Shown here: positions 1 to 7,810 of the stretch, one piece after another
How the letters are laid out: each line of letters starts with the position of its first letter
How positions within the stretch are numbered: position 1 is the stretch's first letter
Assembly: GCF_038397735.1 (NCBI RefSeq)
Contig: NZ_CP151635.1
Span: 2,542,001 to 2,606,000 of the forward strand
Source: Microbacterium sp. LWH13-1.2
GTDB taxonomy: Bacteria; Actinomycetota; Actinomycetes; Actinomycetales; Microbacteriaceae
DNA: 64,000 nucleotides
Direction of reading: 5' to 3'
Program-made: the position numbers and the translations under genes
The notes under the pieces: generated by a model
Told to the model about the DNA's origin: nothing
Database searches by the model: none
What the model saw: only the letters and a program-made list of their open reading frames with translations

Positions 1-96
1 CTCGAGCTTCCAGGGCGACCAGAGGGTCTCGGGCTGGGCGAGCCAGGAGGGCTTCGGCAGGCTGCCGACGATCGACGTGGGCAGAAGCATGTTCAT
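1..96 (-). CDS. mesD: MesD-type folate-independent methionine synthase, N-terminal fragment
   Basis: Only the first 32 codons lie in the window and the gene runs off the left edge. The start is ATG at 96 with GGAGAA nine bases upstream; a second in-frame ATG is at 90. The visible peptide contains LLPTSIVGSLPKPSW and ends PETLWSPWKLE, which resembles the N-terminus of MetE-like core methionine synthases (the cobalamin-independent catalytic domain without the folate-binding half). It lies 37 bp downstream of and in the same direction as mesX. MesD proteins are known to need the MesX partner and oxygen to make methionine from homocysteine. The catalytic zinc ligands are outside the window, so the assignment rests on the N-terminus and the neighbour. 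Confidence 0.75.
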   Translation of the reverse strand, partial: MNMLLPTSIVGSLPKPSWLAQPETLWSPWKLE

Positions 97-133
97 GGTG
101 TGGAGTTCTCCATCGGTCGGGCGAGAAAGATGG

Positions 134-1162
134 TCAGGCGACGGGTGCGAGGTCGTCGGCAGGCACCCGGTCGTCGGCGGTCGCGCGGTACGCGGCGGCC
201 CACTGCTCGAGAAGGTCTCCGTGCGGCTGCATCAGGTGCTCGTCCGTGAACCTGCCCTGCTCGGCGGCAAGCCGACTGCGCTCGTCGCGGTCGTAGGCGA
301 TCTTCGTCACCGAGTAGTCCTGCTGCTCGAGGCTCGGCTGATAGACGCTCCCCGCGGCCGAGTTCGCGTTGTAGACCTCCGGGCGGTAGATCTTCTGGAA
401 GGTCTCCATCGTGCTGATCGTGCCGATGAGCTGGAGGTTCGTGTAGTCGTTCAGCAGATCGCCCCGGAAATAGAAGGCCAGCGGCGCGACGCTGCCGCGC
501 GGCATGAAGTACCGCACCGAGAGACCCATCTTGCCGAAGTACGCATCCGTCAGCGACGAGTCCTTCTGCTCGTACTCGACACCGAGGACCGGGTGGTGGT
601 TGTCGGTGCGACGGTACGTCTTGCTCGTCGAGACGCTGATGCAGATCACCGGCGACAGGGAGAATCGCTCCTGGTAGGCCTCGGAGTCGAGGAAGTGCTG
701 GAAGAGCTTGCCGTGCAGATCACCGAAGTCGTCGGGAAGGGCGAATCGACCCGCGGCTTCGCTGGCGGCCGGCAGTCGCACGCTGAAGTCGTAGTCGCGC
801 ACGTACGACGAGAAGTTGTTGCCGACGATCCCGTGGGTGCGTCTTCCGGTCAGACGGTCGACGATCTGGATGTCCAGAACCTCGAGCAGGGGGAACTCCC
901 GGTCCTCGCCCTCCGCCGCGAACTGCACCGCGACCGAGACGATCTCGAGCTCGAGCGTGTAGCGGTCGCCGCCGGGATTGTCCCAGCGGGCCAGGTCGTT
1001 GAACCGACGATCGATCATGGTCAGCGCGTTGCGGAGGTTCTGCTGCCGGTGCTCACCGCGCGCCAGGTTGGCGAAGTTCGTGGTTATGCGGGAATCGTGC
1101 GACGGCGAGTAGTCCTCGTCGAACCGGGTCGTCGTGATGCGGAACGTGAACTCGTGTGCCAT
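134..1162 (-). CDS. mesX: DUF1852 protein, putative oxygenase MesX
   Basis: The protein has 342 residues. I chose ATG 1162 because the family-like N-terminus starts there (MAHEFTFRITTTRFDEDY, then ITTNFANLARGE); the longer open frame upstream is antisense to the LysR gene. DUF1852 proteins are the MesX partners of MesD and are thought to take part in an oxygen-dependent methionine synthase reaction. No signal peptide or membrane segment is visible, so it is probably cytoplasmic. It is the first gene of a leftward mesX-mesD unit and diverges from a LysR regulator. No strong ribosome binding site precedes ATG 1162, so a leaderless or weakly initiated start is possible. Family assignment is confident; the biochemical role is from literature on the family. 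Confidence 0.88.
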   Translation of the reverse strand: MAHEFTFRITTTRFDEDYSPSHDSRITTNFANLARGEHRQQNLRNALTMIDRRFNDLARWDNPGGDRYTLELEIVSVAVQFAAEGEDREFPLLEVLDIQIVDRLTGRRTHGIVGNNFSSYVRDYDFSVRLPAASEAAGRFALPDDFGDLHGKLFQHFLDSEAYQERFSLSPVICISVSTSKTYRRTDNHHPVLGVEYEQKDSSLTDAYFGKMGLSVRYFMPRGSVAPLAFYFRGDLLNDYTNLQLIGTISTMETFQKIYRPEVYNANSAAGSVYQPSLEQQDYSVTKIAYDRDERSRLAAEQGRFTDEHLMQPHGDLLEQWAAAYRATADDRVPADDLAPVA

Positions 1163-1258
1163 GACGGGCCAATCGGGAGCTGATCGGCCGAACTCGGCCT
1201 CGCGAAAAGGGATACCCCCATGGTGCGGCGCGAGCAGCCCCATCGGGTAATGCGCCGC

Positions 1259-1278
1259 GACTATGCCATGGCATAGTC
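1259..1278. promoter_or_regulatory. Perfect 20-bp palindrome, candidate LysR operator
   Basis: GACTATGCCATGGCATAGTC is a perfect palindrome ending 7 bp before the LysR start codon, within the 123-bp region shared with mesX. LysR regulators usually bind interrupted dyads near their divergent targets, so this is probably the autoregulatory site and may also control mesX-mesD. The binding is inferred. Confidence 0.7.
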
Positions 1279-1285
1279 TGAAGCT

Positions 1286-2227
1286 ATGGCCAAGCGTTCG
1301 AGCGGCATCACCCTGCAGCAGCTCACCTATTACATCGAGGTCGCCGCAGAGGGGTCGATCAGCGCGGCGGCCGACCTGCTGTACGTCGCGCAGCCCACCA
1401 TGTCGGCGGCGATGAAGGATCTCGAGAGCAGAGTGGGTCGCGACCTGCTCCACCGCTCGGCGCGGGGCGTGACGCTCACCACAGACGGCGTGGAGTTCCT
1501 CGGATACGCCAGGCAGGTCGTCGAGCAGGTGGCGCTCCTCGAGCAGCGCTATCTCGGCCGTCCGCCGTCGCGACGCCTGCTCGGGGTCTCGACCCAGCAC
1601 TACTCGTTCGCGGTCGATGCGATGGTCCGGATGGTGAAGGCGACCTCGGCCGCCGAATACGAGTTCTCCCTGCGGGAGACGCGCACCTGGGACATCATCG
1701 AAGACGTCCGCACGCTCCGCAGCGAGCTGGGGATCCTGTACCGCAACGACTTCAACCGCAACGTCATCGACAAGCTTCTCCGCGACTCCGGGCTCGCCTT
1801 CCGCCCGCTCTTCGTCGCCGAGCCGCACATCTTCATCTCGCGCAAGAACCCCCTGGCCTCGAGGGATCGCGTGACCCTCGACGATCTCGCCGAGGTGCCG
1901 CGGCTCACCTTCGACCAGGGAGCGAACAACTCGTTCTACTTCGCCGAGGAGATCCTCTCCACTCTCTCGAGCCCGCAGGAGATCCGGGTCTCCGACCGCG
2001 CCACCATCTTCAACCTCATGATCGGCCTCGACGGGTACACCATCTCGACCGGCATCATCAGCGACGACCTCGACCCCGAGATCGTCGCGATCCCTCTCGA
2101 CGTCGACGAGCGCATCGAGATCGGCTGGATCGGCCACTCCACGATCCCGCTCACCGAGCAGGCGCAGCGCTACCTCGCGGAGCTCCGGACGGTCGTTTCA
2201 GGCTTCGGCGTGACACTGCTCGGCTGA
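1286..2227 (+). CDS. LysR-family transcriptional regulator
   Basis: The protein has 313 residues. The N-terminal winged helix-turn-helix is clear at about residues 6-65 (LQQLTYYIEVAAEGSIS, then AQPTMSAAMKDLESRVG), followed by a periplasmic-binding-like effector domain from about residue 90. It diverges from mesX-mesD and has a perfect palindrome against its start codon. Divergent LysR regulators usually control the neighbouring operon, so a role in methionine or sulfur sensing is likely; the ligand cannot be read from the sequence. Confidence 0.9.
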   Translation: MAKRSSGITLQQLTYYIEVAAEGSISAAADLLYVAQPTMSAAMKDLESRVGRDLLHRSARGVTLTTDGVEFLGYARQVVEQVALLEQRYLGRPPSRRLLGVSTQHYSFAVDAMVRMVKATSAAEYEFSLRETRTWDIIEDVRTLRSELGILYRNDFNRNVIDKLLRDSGLAFRPLFVAEPHIFISRKNPLASRDRVTLDDLAEVPRLTFDQGANNSFYFAEEILSTLSSPQEIRVSDRATIFNLMIGLDGYTISTGIISDDLDPEIVAIPLDVDERIEIGWIGHSTIPLTEQAQRYLAELRTVVSGFGVTLLG

Positions 2228-2337
2228 GCTCGCGCCGAACGACGGGACCCATGCCTATGAGCATCCGGCGATAGCACTTCGGCGGTCCCGCGCGCAAGAG
2301 CCATCGCTGTTCTCGGCCCACATGCCACCATCGGCAC

Positions 2338-2718
2338 ATGAGCATTCACCACGATCCTCCTCGCCTCGGCGGAGATGCATCGTGGGATGCCGAGGCTGAT
2401 CTGATGACGCACATCGTCTCCGGCAGTCAGACGGCTTTCGCCCAGCTGTACGACCTCACGTGCACTCGCGTCTTCGGCCTCATCCTCAGCGTGATCGACG
2501 CCAAGGCGGCGGCGGAGGAGATACTCCAGGACACCTACGTGCACGCCTGGTCGCATGCGCGCGAGTTCACGGCATTTCGAGGCAGCGCCTGCGAGTGGAT
2601 CTCGGAGATCGCCCGCTGGCGCGCGAACGAGCGATTGCTCGCGGCGGACTCCACGGCGACGACGGGCGAGACGGTCGGCGACGGCCTCGACGGCCCGCTC
2701 CGACGCCTGTCCGCGTGA
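2338..2718 (+). CDS. ECF sigma factor-like protein with region 2 only
   Basis: This 126-residue protein resembles the N-terminal half of an ECF sigma factor of the SigK type: AFAQLYDLTCTRVFGLIL and AEEILQDTYVHAWSHAREF match sigma region 2, which binds core polymerase and the -10 element. After about residue 100 the sequence becomes low-complexity and stops. No region 4, which would read the -35 element, is present, and only 62 bp remain before the oppositely oriented rpmJ, too little to hold it in another frame. It is either a decayed sigma factor or a region-2-only protein. The start is ATG 2338; no clear ribosome binding site is seen. Confidence 0.65.
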   Translation: MSIHHDPPRLGGDASWDAEADLMTHIVSGSQTAFAQLYDLTCTRVFGLILSVIDAKAAAEEILQDTYVHAWSHAREFTAFRGSACEWISEIARWRANERLLAADSTATTGETVGDGLDGPLRRLSA

Positions 2719-2780
2719 CCACTGCGGCCGTTCAGACGGCGTAGGCGGCCCTCTGCGCCACCCCTCGGGCGTGTCGCAGC

Positions 2781-2903
2781 TCAGCCCTGCCGACCCTTGA
2801 ACCGCGGGTTGAGCTTGTTGATCACGAACACCCTGCCCCGTCGGCGCACGACCTGGGCGCCGGGCTGATTCTTCAGGGACTTGAGCGATGCGCGTACCTT
2901 CAT
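2781..2903 (-). CDS. rpmJ: 50S ribosomal protein L36, cysteine-free paralogue
   Basis: The 40-residue protein begins [19 protein letters not shown] and continues [20 protein letters not shown]. It is the C-minus (type B, YkgO-like) L36, in which the zinc-binding cysteines of standard L36 are absent. Such paralogues replace the zinc-containing form when zinc is scarce and are typically repressed by Zur. AGGAGAT precedes the ATG by about 7 bases, and a Zur-like dyad lies 12 bp upstream of the start, shared with the divergent gene at 2987. The zinc-transport cluster follows directly. Confidence 0.95.
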   Translation of the reverse strand: MKVRASLKSLKNQPGAQVVRRRGRVFVINKLNPRFKGRQG

Positions 2904-2915
2904 GACGATCTCCTT

Positions 2916-2940
2916 ATTGATAATGCTTCTCATTAACAAT
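2916..2940. promoter_or_regulatory. Candidate Zur box between rpmJ and the COG0523-like gene
   Basis: ATTGATAATG, a CTTCT spacer, and CATTAACAAT form an inverted repeat with nine of ten arm positions matching. This AT-rich dyad in a GC-rich genome resembles actinobacterial Zur sites. It sits between two divergent genes that both fit a zinc-starvation response. Confidence 0.75.
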
Positions 2941-2986
2941 GTAGGGTGAGAACCAGCATCCAGTCAAAGAGGAGAGCAGGTCGTTC

Positions 2987-4012
2987 GTGGACAACAGGAA
3001 TCCCGTCGTCGTCGTCGGAGTGTGCGCACCGGAGCGCCGGTCGTACGCCGAGCGACTGACGCAGGTGATCGACGGACATCTCCTGCCGCTGGTCGAAGGA
3101 GGGCCAGCGCGAGGGCAGCAGTCCGTCGAGCTGCACCCCGCCCATCCCTCGATCGCGCGGCGACCCGCGCAGATCGTCGCCGACCTCACGAGCGACCTCG
3201 ACCTCCCCCACCTCCCCCTGGCGCAGGATCCCGACACCTCCGTCATCTGCGTGATCGACACCGTGCATCTGGAGCACGACCTCCGCGACGGCGCGCCTCT
3301 CATCGCCGGCGCCCCTGAGGGCGACGACCGTCGAGACTTCGGCTCCCGCGCCCGCCGGGCGGCCTCCTACGTCGAGGGTGCGACCCTGATCGTCTTCGTG
3401 AACTGGGAGTCGACTCCCACGGCCGAGCTCTCGCTGCTCATGGCACTCGCCTCTCACCTCAATCCGACGGCCCGCGTGCGCTTGTCCCGCGATCCTGCCG
3501 AGGACCTCCGCGCCCTGCGCGCCTCGCCGCGGCTCGCGCCGCCGCTGCTCGAACGGGCCGGATGGGTCCATTCCCTCAACGACGAACACGACCCTCACAT
3601 GACCGACCCGAGAGTCACGACAGCGCGCTACGAGCAGCCCCGTCCGTTCCATCCCGCACGGCTGCACACGGCACTCGACGACATTGCGTCAGGCCACCAT
3701 GGGGAGGTGCTGCGCTCCGCCGGGTTCTGCCGGCTGGCCAGCCGCACCGGCATCCTCGCGCGCTGGGACCAGGTCGGCTCCGCCATCTGGATCGACCCCC
3801 TCTCCACCGACCTCGAGACGGCCTCGACCGTGCAGGATCTGGCCCTCACCGGGCTGGATCTCGACCACGCGGGGCTTCGGACCGCTCTCGATGACGCGAC
3901 CGTCACCGATGACGAGCTCACGGCAGGACCGACCGCATGGCGAGGCTTCTCGGACCCGCTCCCCGCGTGGCCCTCGATCGTGGACCGGGCAGGGCGGAGT
4001 GGCGACCAGTGA
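2987..4012 (+). CDS. COG0523/CobW-like protein with degenerate GTPase motifs
   Basis: The start is GTG 2987 behind AGAGGAGAG, giving 341 residues. The C-terminal part (about residues 210-270) matches the CobW C-terminal domain of zinc-related COG0523 proteins: FHPARLHTALDDI, LRSAGFCRLASR and ARWDQVGSAIWIDP. The N-terminal part follows the G-domain order but without its key residues: the Walker A position reads VGVCAPERRSYAERL instead of GxxGxGK, the metal-binding CxCC is absent, and the NKxD region reads FVNWES. It shares a Zur-like promoter region with cysteine-free L36 and lies convergent to aztA with an 18-bp gap. A zinc-homeostasis role is likely, but probably without GTP hydrolysis. Confidence 0.75.
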   Translation: MDNRNPVVVVGVCAPERRSYAERLTQVIDGHLLPLVEGGPARGQQSVELHPAHPSIARRPAQIVADLTSDLDLPHLPLAQDPDTSVICVIDTVHLEHDLRDGAPLIAGAPEGDDRRDFGSRARRAASYVEGATLIVFVNWESTPTAELSLLMALASHLNPTARVRLSRDPAEDLRALRASPRLAPPLLERAGWVHSLNDEHDPHMTDPRVTTARYEQPRPFHPARLHTALDDIASGHHGEVLRSAGFCRLASRTGILARWDQVGSAIWIDPLSTDLETASTVQDLALTGLDLDHAGLRTALDDATVTDDELTAGPTAWRGFSDPLPAWPSIVDRAGRSGDQ

Positions 4013-4030
4013 CGCGGCACCCCTGACAGG

Positions 4031-4684
4031 TCACGCCCCGACGCGCACGCGGCCGTCGAGCAGTGGGATCGCGCAGTCCGCATCACCGATGACGGCGGGG
4101 TCGTGCGAGACGCAGACGACCGCAACCCCGCGCGTCGCCTCCTCGCGAAGCACCGCTCGGATTCGACGGGCGCTGGACGCATCGAGCCCGGTGGTCGGCT
4201 CGTCGAGCATCAGGAGATCGGCCTCCCTCGCCAGCCCCTGCGCCAGCAGTGCCCTCTGCTGCTGCCCGCCGGAGAGCGCGGAGAACGGTTCGCGGGCCAG
4301 CGAGAGGATCTCGAGACGATCCATCGATGTCTCGACGAGCTCGTGCGCGGCGGCATCCATGCGCCGCCACAGCCCGAGGCGACCCCACGCCCCGACGTTG
4401 ACCACGTCTCTCACCGACACGGGGAGGCCGTCGGGGATGGCGGCTCGCTGCGGCACGAACGCCACGGCTCCGCGCACGGTGCGGCTGCCGGAGGTCATCG
4501 CCCTCGTGCCGCCGAGCACCTCGAGAAGAGTCGACTTGCCGGCGCCGTTCGGCCCGGTGATCACGGTGACCGCGCCGGAGGTGATCGCGACGTCGACACC
4601 CGCAAGCGCGGCCCGATCACCGTACGAGACATGGACATCGGTGAGATCAGCGGTCGCACGTGGCGAGAAGGCGGGGTCGCGCAT
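4031..4684 (-). CDS. aztA: Zinc ABC transporter ATP-binding protein
   Basis: This 217-residue ATPase has Walker A GPNGAGKS, signature LSGGQQQR, Walker B LLMLDEPTTGLD and the switch histidine in CVSHDP. It belongs to the ZnuC/AztA-type metal importers and should power the permease encoded divergently at 4740. The start at 4684 lies 16 bp from a Zur-like dyad, so both halves of the transporter can be repressed together. Placing the ATPase apart from and divergent to the permease and binding-protein genes is a less usual arrangement. Confidence 0.9.
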   Translation of the reverse strand: MRDPAFSPRATADLTDVHVSYGDRAALAGVDVAITSGAVTVITGPNGAGKSTLLEVLGGTRAMTSGSRTVRGAVAFVPQRAAIPDGLPVSVRDVVNVGAWGRLGLWRRMDAAAHELVETSMDRLEILSLAREPFSALSGGQQQRALLAQGLAREADLLMLDEPTTGLDASSARRIRAVLREEATRGVAVVCVSHDPAVIGDADCAIPLLDGRVRVGA

Positions 4685-4700
4685 CCCTTCATCTTATGAG

Positions 4701-4719
4701 TTTGATAATCATTCTCAAA
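4701..4719. promoter_or_regulatory. Candidate Zur box between aztA and aztB
   Basis: TTTGATAATCATTCTCAAA is a near-perfect 19-bp dyad: its reverse complement differs only at the central base and one pair of arm positions. It matches the general TGA-rich, AT-rich form of actinobacterial Zur operators and sits centrally between the divergent aztA and aztB genes. Confidence 0.82.
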
Positions 4720-4739
4720 AAGCCCTAGGCTCACTGAAC

Positions 4740-5591
4740 GTGACCTCCCATCCCTCCGGCATGCTCGCCCCCTTCGCCCTCGACTTCCTGCAGCGCGGGA
4801 TGCTCGGCGGCGCTCTCGTCGCAGTGCTCTGCGCCGTCGTCGGCACCTGGGTGGTCATCCGCGGCATGGCGTTCCTCGGCGAGGCGCTGGCACACGGAAT
4901 GCTCCCGGGCGTCGCCCTCGCCACCGTGCTCTCGCTGCCGGTGCTGGTCGGGGGCGCACTCAGCGCGATCGCGATGAGCCTCGGCATCGGCGCCCTTCAG
5001 CGCCGAGCACGCTTGTCGTACGACACGAGCATCGGCCTGCTGTTCGTCTCGATGCTGGCGCTCGGGGTCATCATCATCTCCCACTCCGGCAGCTTCGCCA
5101 CCGACGCGACGGCGATCCTCTTCGGCGACATCCTCGCCATCAGCCCGGCCGACCTCGCACTTCTCGCCGCCGCCGCGGCCATCGGGCTCATCGCCGCCCT
5201 CGTGCTCCACCGCTCGTTCGTGGCCCTGTCGCTCGACGCGCGGATCGCGTCGGTGCTGGGGCTCCGCCCGCAGATCGCGCAGGCCGCGCTCGTCGGACTC
5301 GTGACCCTCGCGGTCGTCGCCTCGTACCAGGCCGTCGGATCGATGCTCGTGGTCGGTCTGCTGCTCGCACCGGCCGTCGCCGCAGGGCACTGGACCACCC
5401 GCATCCCGACCCGCATGGGGCTCGCGGCGCTCTTCGGCGTCGCCGCGGTCTTCCTCGGCCTGCTCGCGTCGTGGTACGCCGCGACGGCCGCCGGGGCATC
5501 GGTCGCTGCCTCCGCCATCCTGCTCGCCTGCCTCTCGTGGGCGGTGCGAGCAGGGACCGACTCACTCGGTTCACGGGCGCGACGCCCCTGA
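4740..5591 (+). CDS. aztB: Zinc ABC transporter permease
   Basis: This is an ABC-3 family permease of 283 residues from GTG 4740, with about eight hydrophobic segments; GTWVVIRGMAFLGEALAHGMLPG is partly visible as the family-typical segment around residues 35-58. ATG 4761 is an alternative start. Neither has a convincing ribosome binding site, so leaderless translation just downstream of the Zur box is possible. It heads an aztB-aztD-aztC-aztD2 unit and would pair with the divergent AztA ATPase to move zinc across the membrane. Confidence 0.88.
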   Translation: MTSHPSGMLAPFALDFLQRGMLGGALVAVLCAVVGTWVVIRGMAFLGEALAHGMLPGVALATVLSLPVLVGGALSAIAMSLGIGALQRRARLSYDTSIGLLFVSMLALGVIIISHSGSFATDATAILFGDILAISPADLALLAAAAAIGLIAALVLHRSFVALSLDARIASVLGLRPQIAQAALVGLVTLAVVASYQAVGSMLVVGLLLAPAVAAGHWTTRIPTRMGLAALFGVAAVFLGLLASWYAATAAGASVAASAILLACLSWAVRAGTDSLGSRARRP

Positions 5592-5644
5592 ACTCTCCGT
5601 CGCGACCCCGCGACCCGGCACGACACATGACACGAAAGGACCCC

Positions 5645-6868
5645 GTGCGCTCTCGCATCATCCTCTTCGCCCTCACGGGCGCCCTCACCGTCTCTGTGGC
5701 CGCCTGCGCCCCAGGAGCCGCAGAACCGGCTTCGAGCGGATCCTCGGATGCCGGTCACGGCGCCGTCGCCGGCGCGGAGGAGGTGGCCGAGCCGCAGCTC
5801 GGACTGACGTCGATCGATTCCGACGGCACCGTGCGCCACCTGGACCTGCTCGACGAGAGCGTCACGGACATCGGCGAGGTGTCGGTGCCGGGCGCTCTGA
5901 CGACCGACGGTCGCTACCTGTTCGCCCAGACCGGCGGCGGCATCGAGATCGTCGACAGCGGGGTGTGGACGTGGGACCACGTCGATCACTTCCACTACTA
6001 CCGGGCGGATCCGGGCGTGCTCGGCTCGGTGCCCGGCGAGGGAACGGCGGCGGTCGCGACGACCAACCTGTCGACGACCGGCGGCACCGGCATCTCGTTC
6101 GCGGGTTCAGGAGATGCCGTCCTGCTCGACACCCAGGCGCTGTCGAAGGGCGAGATCAGCGAGTCGTTCCGCATCGAGCGCGAGCCGCACGAAGGCGTCG
6201 TCGTGCCGGTCGGCTCGTTCGCGCTCGTCACCGAGGCGGCCGACGGCGTCGGCGCGAGCGTGCGCGGGTACACGGCCGACGGCGAGGAGACGGGTCTTGA
6301 AGAGCCCTGCGTCGCTCCTGCCGGCACCATCACGACACGGGTCGGCGCGGTCATCGGATGCCAGGACGGCGCCCTGCTCGCGCACGTCGACGGCGACGAG
6401 CTGCAGGTCGAGCGCATCCCCTACCCTGCCGGCACGACCGCCGCGCCCGCGCAGTCGTTCGACAACCGCGAGGGACGCCCCACCGTCGCCGCTCTCGCCG
6501 GTTCCGAGGGGATCTGGATGCTCGACACCCGCGCGAGATCGTGGACCCTCCTCCCCTCCCCCGCTCCGCTCGTGCATGTGACCGCGGTCGACGACGAAGA
6601 CGGGCATGTGCTCGCACTCGCCCAGGACGGCCGCGTGCTCGTGCTGAACGGCGACGACGGATCCGTGCTCGCCGAGACGGCGCCGCTCGTGGCCGAATCC
6701 CTGTCTTCCGGCGCGGCACCGACGCTCATCGCCGACCAGCACCGCGCCTACCTGAGCGCGCCCGCCGAGCACCGCCTCTACGAGATCGACTACGCGGATG
6801 CCGCGCGCATCGCCCGCACGTTCGAGACCGCCACCGAACCGGCGTTCGTCGCCGAGACAGGACGCTGA
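5645..6868 (+). CDS. aztD: Zinc metallochaperone AztD-like lipoprotein (copy 1)
   Basis: GTG 5645 (AAAGGA four bases upstream) gives 407 residues with a lipoprotein signal ending at VAAC; ATG 5627 is an in-frame alternative without a binding site. The mature protein is a repeat-rich beta-propeller of the AztD type. A histidine cluster, WDHVDHFHYY, lies at about residue 110, a further His is in REPHEGVV, and two cysteines (EEPCVAP, VIGCQDG) could form a disulfide. AztD passes zinc directly to the solute-binding protein AztC, whose gene follows after one base. Confidence 0.85.
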   Translation: MRSRIILFALTGALTVSVAACAPGAAEPASSGSSDAGHGAVAGAEEVAEPQLGLTSIDSDGTVRHLDLLDESVTDIGEVSVPGALTTDGRYLFAQTGGGIEIVDSGVWTWDHVDHFHYYRADPGVLGSVPGEGTAAVATTNLSTTGGTGISFAGSGDAVLLDTQALSKGEISESFRIEREPHEGVVVPVGSFALVTEAADGVGASVRGYTADGEETGLEEPCVAPAGTITTRVGAVIGCQDGALLAHVDGDELQVERIPYPAGTTAAPAQSFDNREGRPTVAALAGSEGIWMLDTRARSWTLLPSPAPLVHVTAVDDEDGHVLALAQDGRVLVLNGDDGSVLAETAPLVAESLSSGAAPTLIADQHRAYLSAPAEHRLYEIDYADAARIARTFETATEPAFVAETGR

Positions 6869-6869
6869 C

Positions 6870-7781
6870 ATGCGCGCCCCACGGATCTTCGCGACGCTCG
6901 CCGTGAGCACACTCGCCGCGACCGGCCTCAGCGCCTGCTCGGCGACGGAGGACTCCCGCCCGACCATCGTCGTATCGACGAACATCCTCGGTGACGTCGT
7001 CGAAGAACTGGTCGGAGAGCAGGCGCAGGTCGTGACGCTCATGAAGCCCAACGCAGACCCGCACTCGTTCGAGATCTCGGCACAGCAGGCAGCCACTCTG
7101 CGCAGCGCCGACCTGCTGGTGTCGAACGGTCTCGGCCTCGAGGAGGGTCTGCAGCAGCACCTCGACGCGGCCGACACCCTTCCCGCGTTCGTGGCCGGCG
7201 ATGCGATCGAGGTGCTCGACTACAGCGAGGGCGATGCCGCCGGGATGCCCGACTCGCATTTCTGGACCGACCCCGAGCGCATGATCGACGTGGTCGACGC
7301 CATCGAGCCCGTGCTCGCAGAGATCGACGGTATCGATGCCGAAGCGCTCGACACGACCGTCGATGAGTACCGCGCCGAGCTCCAGGCGCTGGACGCGGAG
7401 ATGACCGAGGCGTTCTCGACGATTCCCGATGAGCGCCGAGCGCTCGTCACCAACCACCACGTCTTCGGCTACCTCGCCGAGCGCTTCGACTTCGACATCA
7501 TCGGGGCGGTGATCCCCGGCGGCACGACGCTCGCCGCCCCCTCGGCATCCGATCTGGCCGACCTCGTCGACGCGATCGAAGAGACCGGAGTGCCCGCGAT
7601 CTTCGCCGAATCGTCGTCACCCGACCGTCTGGTGCAGGCGCTCGCGAGCGAGGCGAACGTGCAGGTCGAGGTCATCGAGCTGTTCACCGAGTCGCTCACC
7701 GGGCCCGATGAGGGCGCCCCCGACTACCTGACCATGATGCGCATCAACACCGAGCGCATCACCACCGGTCTCACCTCCTGA
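6870..7781 (+). CDS. aztC: Zinc ABC transporter solute-binding lipoprotein
   Basis: The ATG at 6870 follows the aztD stop by one base; the 303-residue product has lipobox LSAC with Cys23. It is a cluster A-I (ZnuA/AztC) binding protein. Likely zinc ligands are His65 (NADPHSF), His130 (DSHFWTDP), His196 or His197 (VTNHHVFGY), plus an acidic residue in the GPDEGAPDY segment near the C-terminus. The long histidine-rich loop found in many ZnuA proteins is missing, as in AztC proteins, which instead take zinc from AztD. Two AztD-like genes flank it. Confidence 0.93.
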   Translation: MRAPRIFATLAVSTLAATGLSACSATEDSRPTIVVSTNILGDVVEELVGEQAQVVTLMKPNADPHSFEISAQQAATLRSADLLVSNGLGLEEGLQQHLDAADTLPAFVAGDAIEVLDYSEGDAAGMPDSHFWTDPERMIDVVDAIEPVLAEIDGIDAEALDTTVDEYRAELQALDAEMTEAFSTIPDERRALVTNHHVFGYLAERFDFDIIGAVIPGGTTLAAPSASDLADLVDAIEETGVPAIFAESSSPDRLVQALASEANVQVEVIELFTESLTGPDEGAPDYLTMMRINTERITTGLTS

Positions 7782-7810
7782 GACCTCACCACAGAGAAAG
7801 AGGAATGCAC

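Noticed and set aside
54..130. Methionine or cobalamin riboswitch before mesD
   Set aside because: Only 37 bp separate mesX from mesD, too short for a riboswitch, and no conserved core was seen.
1163..2137. Open reading frame upstream of mesX extending it to 667 residues
   Set aside because: It is antisense to the LysR gene, and the MesX-like N-terminus starts at 1162.
3684..4739. N-terminal extension of aztB through the aztA region
   Set aside because: It is antisense to aztA and crosses the Zur-like dyad; the permease begins at 4740 or 4761.
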